A stretch of 5,772 nucleotides of DNA from an uncultured Lachnospiraceae bacterium (GTDB taxonomy: Bacteria > Bacillota > Clostridia > Lachnospirales > Lachnospiraceae): positions 1 through 5,772 of the forward strand of contig CANQQN010000122.1 of assembly GCA_947625995.1 (NCBI GenBank). Direction: 5' to 3'. The stretch's first letter is position 1, and each line of letters begins with the position of its first letter. The notes beneath the pieces are model-generated. The model saw nothing but the letters and a program-made list of their open reading frames with translations, was not told where the DNA came from and did no database searches. Shown one piece after another: positions 1 to 3,735 of the stretch. A program made the position numbers and the translations under genes.

Positions 1-19
1 CAACATGTAACTTTTTCAT
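1..19 (-). CDS. Start of an unidentified gene (partial, runs off window)
   Basis: Only six codons are visible, reading MKKLHV from an ATG at position 19. The start is supported by an AAAGGA-type ribosome-binding site at 34-29, about nine bases upstream, and by a promoter at 94-66. Two in-frame ATGs at 29 and 26, in another frame, sit zero to three bases from that site and are poorly placed for initiation. In most Firmicutes the gene after rplL is rpoB, but these six residues do not match RpoB N-termini I recall, so I give no product. The terminator after rplL and the separate promoter suggest it is expressed independently of the stalk genes. Confidence 0.5.
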
Positions 20-65
20 TGTACATCATCCTTTCTTTATAGTACCTGATCACAGGCCTGTATTT

Positions 66-94
66 AGTTTAACATTTCCGCAATGAAATTGCAA
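66..94 (-). promoter_or_regulatory. Predicted sigma-A promoter with extended -10, upstream of the gene at 19
   Basis: The -35 is TTGCAA (94-89, four of six consensus bases). A 17-base spacer separates it from the -10 TAAACT (71-66, four of six), which is preceded by TG one base upstream, the extended -10 pattern. An A-rich stretch at about 105-132 lies upstream, where an UP element would be. Transcription would begin near 59-61, giving a leader of about 40 bases. The boxes are individually imperfect; the exact spacing and the TG support the call. Confidence 0.6.
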
Positions 95-206
95 TTGATT
101 TTAAAAATCCATTTTTTTCTTTTTTTATTTTCAGACATTCTCACAAAAGGACCGAAAATATTTGGTTAAAATTTCCAATTATCAGGGCGGCGGCGCCTCT
201 GACATG
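95..206. other. Intergenic stretch between rplL terminator and next promoter
   Basis: No gene is supported here on either strand. The part at about 105-132 is a T-rich tract on the plus strand (A-rich on the minus strand), which could act as an upstream activating element for the promoter at 94-66. The part at 184-198 is GC-rich, with a GGCGCC palindrome at 193-198. I see no other structure. Confidence 0.5.
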
Positions 207-233
207 AAAAAAGACCGCATAGCGCGGCCTTTT
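207..233 (-). terminator. Rho-independent terminator after rplL
   Basis: On the minus strand a six-pair stem, GGCCGC (229-224) with GCGGTC (218-213), closes a five-base loop. It contains one G-U pair. It is flanked by A residues before (233-230) and a run of six T residues after (212-207), which extends the stem and provides the U tract. It lies 11 bases past the rplL stop and should end the rplJ-rplL transcript. The flanking A and T runs would allow some activity in the other direction too, but no plus-strand gene needs it. Confidence 0.88.
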
Positions 234-244
234 CCCGTCTTTCA

Positions 245-625
245 TTATTTCAATGTAACCTTAGCGCCTTCAGCCTCGATCTTCGCCTTGATATCCTCAG
301 CCTCAGCCTTTTCTACGCCCTCTTTCACCATCTTGGGCGCGCCGTCTACCACCGCCTTGGCTTCCTTCAGACCAAGGCCTGTGATCTCACGGACAACCTT
401 GATGACCTTTACCTTGTTGGGGCCAACCTCTGTCAGTTCAACGTTGAATTCGGTCTTCTCCTCAGCCGCGCCGCCTTCAGCCGCGCCGCCTGCTGCCGCC
501 ACAACAACGCCTGCTGCTGCGGACACGCCAAACTCTTCCTCACATGCTTTAACCAGTTCGTTTAATTCCAGTACAGATAATTCTTTGATCGCTTCGATCA
601 TTTCAGCGGTTGTCAATTTAGCCAT
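245..625 (-). CDS. rplL: 50S ribosomal protein L7/L12
   Basis: Encodes the 126-residue L7/L12, the multi-copy flexible stalk protein of the 50S subunit that recruits and stimulates translation GTPases (EF-Tu, EF-G, IF2). The N-terminal dimerisation helix region (about 1-33, with ELNELVKACEEEFGV) binds the C-terminal helix of L10. An Ala/Gly-rich hinge follows (about 35-58). The globular C-terminal domain (about 59-126) carries the conserved KVIKVVREITGLGLKEAK. The chosen ATG at 625 gives the family N-terminus MAKLTTAEM and has GGAGG at 638-634, eight bases upstream. An earlier in-frame ATG at 640 overlaps that site and is rejected. The gene follows rplJ by 42 bases, shares its promoter and L10 leader, and is closed by a terminator. 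Its own strong ribosome-binding site fits the need for more L7/L12 than L10. Confidence 0.98.
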   Translation of the reverse strand: MAKLTTAEMIEAIKELSVLELNELVKACEEEFGVSAAAGVVVAAAGGAAEGGAAEEKTEFNVELTEVGPNKVKVIKVVREITGLGLKEAKAVVDGAPKMVKEGVEKAEAEDIKAKIEAEGAKVTLK

Positions 626-667
626 TTTTATTACCTCCATTTTTCTATTTCAATGACTTTGTTTTTA

Positions 668-1213
668 TTATGATTCCGCAGGCGCCTCTTCAGGCGTTTC
701 TGCCGCTTCCGCAGGCACCTCCGCGCCTGACTCCTTCGCCTCGGCGATCTGTTTGATCACGCGGGCAAAGTTTGTGATAGGAGACTGAATGCTTCCAAGG
801 AACTTAGAAAGAAGCTCGTCTCTTGAAGGCACCTTCGCGATCTCGTTCATGCCTGCCGCATCATAGAGGATCCCTTCCACAACGCCGCTCTTTAACTCCA
901 GCGCCTTCGCCTTTTTCGCGAACTTGGCGATCACCCTTGCGGGGGCCGTGGCGTCTTCCTTTGAAATAGCGATCGCGTTGGGTCCTGCAAGCTGGTCGCT
1001 CAGCTGCTCAAACTCGGTACCCTTGAACGCAAAATTCATCATCGTGTTCTTATAAACCTTGTAGATAACATTTGCCTCGCGCAGCTGCTTGCGGAGACTT
1101 GTGTCCTCTTCCACGGTCAAGCCGCGGTAGTCTACCAGAACCACAGACTTTGCATCTTTGATGTTTTCGGAGATCTCATCGATCACCGGCTGCTTCAATT
1201 CCACCTTTGCCAA
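668..1213 (-). CDS. rplJ: 50S ribosomal protein L10
   Basis: Encodes L10 (181 residues), which anchors L7/L12 dimers to the 23S rRNA stalk base beside L11. The N-terminal rRNA-binding domain (about 1-130) contains the family signatures VDYRGLT (27-33) and YKNTMMNFA. The C-terminal helix (about 132-158) is the L7/L12 platform, followed by an acidic Ala/Glu/Pro tail, longer than the minimal family length of about 165. The start is TTG at 1213, giving (M)AKVELKQPVI. GGAGG at 1227-1223 lies nine bases upstream. Earlier start candidates up to 1264 fall within the terminator hairpin and are rejected. Expression is predicted to be autoregulated: L10 with L7/L12 would bind the leader at about 1371-1300 and favour termination at 1276-1244. 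Confidence 0.97.
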   Translation of the reverse strand: MAKVELKQPVIDEISENIKDAKSVVLVDYRGLTVEEDTSLRKQLREANVIYKVYKNTMMNFAFKGTEFEQLSDQLAGPNAIAISKEDATAPARVIAKFAKKAKALELKSGVVEGILYDAAGMNEIAKVPSRDELLSKFLGSIQSPITNFARVIKQIAEAKESGAEVPAEAAETPEEAPAES

Positions 1214-1243
1214 TCTAACACACCTCCTTGTTTCTCGGTAATA

Positions 1244-1276
1244 TAAAAACCCTCTCTGCCACAAGACAGAGAGGGT
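1244..1276 (-). terminator. Intrinsic terminator (attenuator) of the L10 leader
   Basis: A 12-pair stem, ACCCTCTCTGTC (1276-1265) with GGCAGAGAGGGT (1260-1249), has a single U-G wobble and a four-base loop (1264-1261). It is followed by a T-rich run beginning TTTTTATAT. It lies about 31 bases upstream of the rplJ start, so as a plain terminator it would silence rplJ. It is best read as the expression platform of the L10 leader. The 5' arm could pair imperfectly with GAGGTG at 1305-1300, giving an alternative antiterminator fold. Confidence 0.9.
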
Positions 1277-1371
1277 GTATCAGTCATAAAAACGGACTTC
1301 ACCTCGGCAGGACTTACGCCCGGTCAGAACAGGGCACCTGCTGTCTTCGGCAGCGCGGTCATAAAACCGCT
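1277..1371 (-). promoter_or_regulatory. Ribosomal protein L10 leader (cis-regulatory RNA)
   Basis: This leader matches the conserved L10-leader core: CCGAAGACAGCAGG (1350-1337) followed by CCTGCCGAGG (1311-1302). GCAGG (1341-1337) pairs with CCTGC (1311-1307), an inner GCCC/GGGC stem (1335-1332 with 1321-1318) extends it, and a 5' hairpin GCGGT/ACCGC (1370-1366 with 1359-1355) begins at the predicted start of transcription. In this family L10 bound to L7/L12 recognises the kinked stem. The signal is relayed here to the terminator at 1276-1244. Identification rests on the remembered consensus and visible pairing; a covariance search was not run. Confidence 0.88.
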
Positions 1372-1376
1372 GTGTT

Positions 1377-1405
1377 AATATAACATAATCTATAACGGTT
1401 GTCAA
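1377..1405 (-). promoter_or_regulatory. Strong sigma-A promoter for rplJ-rplL
   Basis: The -35 is a perfect TTGACA (1405-1400). A 17-base spacer leads to TATATT (1382-1377, five of six consensus bases), with TG one base upstream making an extended -10. The -35 starts only five bases past the rplA stop codon. Predicted initiation is near 1370-1371, exactly at the base of the first L10-leader hairpin. This gives rplJ-rplL their own transcript in addition to any read-through from rplA. Confidence 0.88.
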
Positions 1406-1410
1406 TCACT

Positions 1411-2103
1411 TTAGACAAATTTTGCCACATTGAGCTTCACACCGGGTCCCATCGTCGGTGTAAGAGTCACGCTCCTGATATACTGTCCCTTCAGAGAACT
1501 GGGCCTTGCCTTGATGATCGCATCCATAAGCGTCTGGAAGTTGTCCGCCAGATCCGCCTCTGAGAAAGAAGCCTTTCCGACCGGTACGTGAATGATATTT
1601 GACTTATCCAAACGATATTCAATCTTACCGGCTTTGATGTCGTTGATAGCCTTGGTCACATCCATGGTAACCGTACCTGCCTTGGGGTTGGGCATCAAAC
1701 CCTTCGGTCCGAGGATTCGGCCCAGACGGCCTACAACACCCATCATATCGGGCGTCGCCACAACAACGTCAAAATCCAGCCAGCCTTCGTTCTGGATACG
1801 GGGGATCAGTTCCTCGCCGCCCACGTAATCAGCGCCTGCCGCTGTGGCCTCGTCAAATTTTTCGCCCTTTGCGAACACCAGAACCTTAACGGACTTTCCT
1901 GTTCCGTGAGGGAGAACAACAGCGCCGCGGATCTGCTGCTCCGCGTGACGTCCGTCACAGCCCGTTCTGATATGAACCTCGATGGTCTCGTCAAATTTTG
2001 CAACTGCCACTTTCTTTACCATTGCAATTGCTTCTGCGGTGTCGTACTGTGCTGCACGATCCACCTGTTTTGCAGTTTCAATATACTTTTTTCCTCTTTT
2101 CAT
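1411..2103 (-). CDS. rplA: 50S ribosomal protein L1
   Basis: Encodes L1, 230 residues, the usual full length. It binds helices 76-78 of 23S rRNA and forms the mobile L1 stalk that handles deacylated tRNA at the E site; free L1 often represses its own mRNA. Visible family blocks are IRGAVVLPHGTGK (58-70), GRLGRILGPKGLMPNPKAGT (125-144), IEYRLDKSNIIHVPVGKASF (161-180) and the C-terminal TPTMGPGVKLN. The ATG at 2103 has GGAGG at 2114-2110 with a six-base spacing. The gene follows rplK after a 51-base gap that contains a hairpin ending next to the ribosome-binding site, a possible L1 control element. It is cotranscribed with rpmG-secE-nusG-rplK, and the rplJ promoter starts just past its stop. 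Confidence 0.98.
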   Translation of the reverse strand: MKRGKKYIETAKQVDRAAQYDTAEAIAMVKKVAVAKFDETIEVHIRTGCDGRHAEQQIRGAVVLPHGTGKSVKVLVFAKGEKFDEATAAGADYVGGEELIPRIQNEGWLDFDVVVATPDMMGVVGRLGRILGPKGLMPNPKAGTVTMDVTKAINDIKAGKIEYRLDKSNIIHVPVGKASFSEADLADNFQTLMDAIIKARPSSLKGQYIRSVTLTPTMGPGVKLNVAKFV

Positions 2104-2116
2104 TATAAACCTCCTT

Positions 2117-2146
2117 GTGGTCCTGCGGGGAGAGTACCCCTTCCAC
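2117..2146 (-). promoter_or_regulatory. Hairpin with asymmetric internal loop upstream of rplA ribosome-binding site
   Basis: In the rplK-rplA gap, GTGG (2146-2143) pairs with CCAC (2120-2117) and GGGG (2140-2137) pairs with CCCC (2130-2127) around a six-base loop. The two stems are separated by an asymmetric internal loop, AA on one side and GCAGGA on the other. The 3' strand ends two bases before AAGGAGG. It has no U tract, so it is not a terminator. L1 autoregulates its operon in several bacteria by binding stems with an asymmetric loop; that role here is inferred from position and shape only. Confidence 0.45.
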
Positions 2147-2154
2147 GATTAAAA

Positions 2155-2580
2155 TCAGTTTTCTACTTTGATACCCATGCTGCGGGCCGTTCCCGCGATC
2201 ATGCTGATGGCCGAATCGATGTTTGCCGCATTGAGGTCGGGCATCTTGATCTCGGCGATCTTCTGAAGCTCGTCTCTGGTGATGGTAGCCACCTTTGTCT
2301 TGTTGGGCACCGCAGAGCCGGATTTCAGATTGCAGGCTTTCTTCAGCAGCACCGCCGCGGGGGGTGTCTTCGTAATGAAGCTGAAGCTCCTGTCAGAATA
2401 AACGGTGATCACTACGGGAATGATCACATCCCCCTGATCTGCCGTTCTCGCGTTAAATTCTTTTGTGAACTGTACAATGTTTACACCATGCTGGCCAAGC
2501 GCGGGACCAACAGGGGGTGCCGGTGTCGCTTTGCCGGCAGGAATCTGTAATTTGATATATCCTGTTACTTTCTTTGCCAT
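2155..2580 (-). CDS. rplK: 50S ribosomal protein L11
   Basis: Encodes L11, 141 residues, the standard family length. It binds the GTPase-associated region of 23S rRNA near L10 and is needed for factor-dependent GTP hydrolysis and RelA sensing; it is also the thiostrepton-site protein. The N-terminal domain (1 to about 70) shows the proline-rich signature KLQIPAGKATPAPPVGPALG (10-29). The C-terminal rRNA-binding domain (about 75-141) contains KTPPAAVLLKKA and ends GTARSMGIKVEN. The ATG at 2580 has GGAGG at 2593-2589, eight bases upstream. The ribosome-binding site abuts the nusG stop codon (gap of 13 bases), so translational coupling with nusG is likely. No separate promoter is seen before it. 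Confidence 0.98.
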   Translation of the reverse strand: MAKKVTGYIKLQIPAGKATPAPPVGPALGQHGVNIVQFTKEFNARTADQGDVIIPVVITVYSDRSFSFITKTPPAAVLLKKACNLKSGSAVPNKTKVATITRDELQKIAEIKMPDLNAANIDSAISMIAGTARSMGIKVEN

Positions 2581-2593
2581 AGTAGGCGCCTCC

Positions 2594-3106
2594 TTACATC
2601 TTTTTCACTTCTGAATAATTGATTTCGACCGGAGTCTCCCGGCCAAACAGGTCCACATTGATGATCAGTGTCTGTTTCGCGTCGTTCATGGACTGGATCA
2701 CGCCCACGGTATCCTTCCAGACGCCGCCGATGACCGCCACAGTATCACCCACACCGAAATTGACCTCAAAGTTTACGATCTTGATACCCAGGCCGCGTAT
2801 CTCGTCATCCGTCAGTGGGATCGGTTTGGAGCCGGGGCCTACAAACCCCGTAACGCCGCGGGTATTGCGAACAATAAACCATGTGTCGTCGTTCATCACC
2901 ATATTGACCAGAACATATCCCGGAAACATCTTCTTTTCCACCTGCCTGCGGACGCCGTTTTTCTCCTCAACCACGTCCAGCATGGGAACTCTGACTTCCA
3001 GAATCTGATCTTCCAGATGTCTGTTTTCGATGGTCTTATCAATGTTGGCTTTCACCTTTTTCTCATAGCCGGAATAAGTGTGAACTACATACCATTTTGC
3101 TTCCAT
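2594..3106 (-). CDS. nusG: Transcription termination/antitermination factor NusG
   Basis: Encodes NusG, 170 residues. It binds the RNA polymerase clamp, affects pausing and termination, and can link polymerase to ribosomal S10 or Rho through its KOW domain. The NGN domain (about 3-110) carries WYVVHTYSGYEKKVKANI (5-22), the MFPGYVLVNM hallmark (60-69) and NTRGVTGFVG (81-90). The KOW domain (about 117-170) has VGDTV and LFGRETPVEI (153-162). Its KOW loop reads GGVWKD rather than the more common GPF-type sequence, which I take as a lineage variant. The ATG at 3106 follows AAAGGTGA at 3118-3111, a weaker site than its neighbours have. It lies 42 bases after secE. Confidence 0.97.
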   Translation of the reverse strand: MEAKWYVVHTYSGYEKKVKANIDKTIENRHLEDQILEVRVPMLDVVEEKNGVRRQVEKKMFPGYVLVNMVMNDDTWFIVRNTRGVTGFVGPGSKPIPLTDDEIRGLGIKIVNFEVNFGVGDTVAVIGGVWKDTVGVIQSMNDAKQTLIINVDLFGRETPVEINYSEVKKM

Positions 3107-3148
3107 GCTGTCACCTTTCCTAATCTCAAAAGATATCTGCTGCAGTCT

Positions 3149-3352
3149 TTACAGATTGATCAGGATATTGATGCCGAAATTGATGATCATGTCTACCACA
3201 ACGATGATCAATCCCAGGATCACGGATACCACTGCTACGACTGTAGTTTCCTTTACAACATCCTTCTTGGTGGGCCAGATGATCTTTTTAAATTCCGCCT
3301 TCAAGCCTTTGAAAAAACTAACCTTCTGAACTTCTTTACTGTTTTCTCCCAT
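3149..3352 (-). CDS. secE: Preprotein translocase subunit SecE
   Basis: Encodes SecE, 67 residues, the short single-helix form usual in Gram-positive bacteria. It clamps and stabilises SecY in the membrane-embedded SecYEG protein-export channel. A charged N-terminal amphipathic segment (about 10-34) contains the family signature EFKKIIWPTKKDVVKET (20-36). One hydrophobic membrane helix follows (about 37-63). The ATG at 3352 has GGAG at 3362-3359, six bases upstream. It lies between rpmG (32-base gap) and nusG, its classical partner. The secreted pectate lyase-dockerin protein encoded upstream would be exported through such a channel, though that does not imply co-regulation. Confidence 0.96.
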   Translation of the reverse strand: MGENSKEVQKVSFFKGLKAEFKKIIWPTKKDVVKETTVVAVVSVILGLIIVVVDMIINFGINILINL

Positions 3353-3384
3353 ATCTTTCTCCTCACTATCTCACGCAGGATATC

Positions 3385-3534
3385 CTATCTCGTTTCCTTG
3401 TGTAATGTGTGTGCTCTGCAGAATTTACAGTATTTTTTGGTTTCCATTCTGTCCGGATGATTCTTTTTTTCTTTTGTCATGTTGTAGTTACGTTGCTTAC
3501 ATTCCGTACATGCCAATGTGATCTTTACGCGCAC
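3385..3534 (-). CDS. rpmG: 50S ribosomal protein L33, zinc-binding type
   Basis: Encodes L33, 49 residues, a small 50S protein near the E site. The paired cysteines CTEC (9-12) and CKFC (36-39) form a zinc ribbon, so this is the four-cysteine, zinc-dependent form. The family ending HTLHKET is present. The start is GTG at 3534, giving (M)RVKITLACTECKQRNYN, with GGAGG at 3547-3543, eight bases upstream. A longer frame starting at TTG 3567 has no ribosome-binding site and would add an atypical N-terminus. It is the first gene of the rpmG-secE-nusG-rplK-rplA unit. Some bacteria carry a second, cysteine-free L33 used under zinc shortage; none is visible here. Confidence 0.96.
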   Translation of the reverse strand: MRVKITLACTECKQRNYNMTKEKKNHPDRMETKKYCKFCRAHTLHKETR

Positions 3535-3564
3535 AACTGCCACCTCCACTTTGTTTCGTTCTTT

Positions 3565-3599
3565 CAACTTCTGACAGACAAGTTGGGATCATTGTCTGT
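3565..3599 (-). promoter_or_regulatory. Two overlapping, mutually exclusive hairpins in the rpmG leader
   Basis: Hairpin A is an eight-pair perfect stem, ACAGACAA (3599-3592) with TTGTCTGT (3581-3574), around a ten-base loop. Hairpin B is a six-pair perfect stem, CAACTT (3585-3580) with AAGTTG (3570-3565), around nine bases. Both use bases 3581-3580, and the arms interleave, so they cannot form together. Neither has a U tract. They lie between the predicted transcription start (about 3640) and the rpmG ribosome-binding site (3547-3543). A regulatory role is inference only. Confidence 0.4.
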
Positions 3600-3646
3600 G
3601 TTGAATTTTAGGCATAAAAAAAAGACCTAACTTCCATCGCTCATCT

Positions 3647-3676
3647 ACTATAGCATAGACAAGTCAAGTCCGTCAA
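3647..3676 (-). promoter_or_regulatory. Sigma-A promoter for rpmG-secE-nusG-rplK-rplA
   Basis: The -35 TTGACG (3676-3671, five of six) and the -10 TATAGT (3652-3647, five of six) are separated by 18 bases. TG one base before the -10 makes it an extended -10. A nine-base direct duplication puts a second TTGAC at 3667-3663, but that is too close to the -10 to serve as its -35. Transcription should start around 3640, giving a leader of about 105 bases before the GTG start of rpmG. Confidence 0.82.
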
Positions 3677-3701
3677 GTCTTTTTCTTTCTTAGTTTTCCT
3701 G

Positions 3702-3725
3702 ATTTTCCATAAAAAACCGGAAAAT
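3702..3725 (-). terminator. Weak candidate terminator or inverted repeat after the dockerin gene
   Basis: A seven-pair perfect inverted repeat, ATTTTCC (3725-3719) with GGAAAAT (3708-3702), surrounds a ten-base loop containing six T residues, ten bases after the stop codon. The stem is AT-rich and the bases after it (CAGGAAAAC on the minus strand) are not a U tract, so it is not a canonical Rho-independent terminator. It might act as a 3'-end stabilising hairpin. No better terminator is visible before the rpmG promoter. Confidence 0.3.
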
Positions 3726-3735
3726 GAGACATTTT

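Noticed and set aside
1..19. Naming the edge gene rpoB by synteny
   Set aside because: Only six residues (MKKLHV) are visible and they do not resemble RpoB N-termini I know. Position alone is not enough.
162..656. Plus-strand open frame of 164 codons opposite rplL
   Set aside because: It lies antisense to rplL, is Ala/Ser/Thr-rich as expected from the complement of the Ala/Glu-rich hinge, and runs through the rplL terminator. No ribosome-binding site or family resemblance is seen.
1214..1264. Longer rplJ start at TTG 1264
   Set aside because: It would place the start in the loop of the L10-leader terminator, with no ribosome-binding site, and add 17 atypical residues.
3535..3567. Longer rpmG start at TTG 3567
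   Set aside because: No ribosome-binding site precedes it, it lies inside the leader hairpin region, and L33 family members begin at the RVKITL segment.
3535..3735. tRNA-Trp near secE, as found in some Firmicutes
   Set aside because: No cloverleaf or T-arm motif is seen in the gap upstream of rpmG or in the small gaps around secE.
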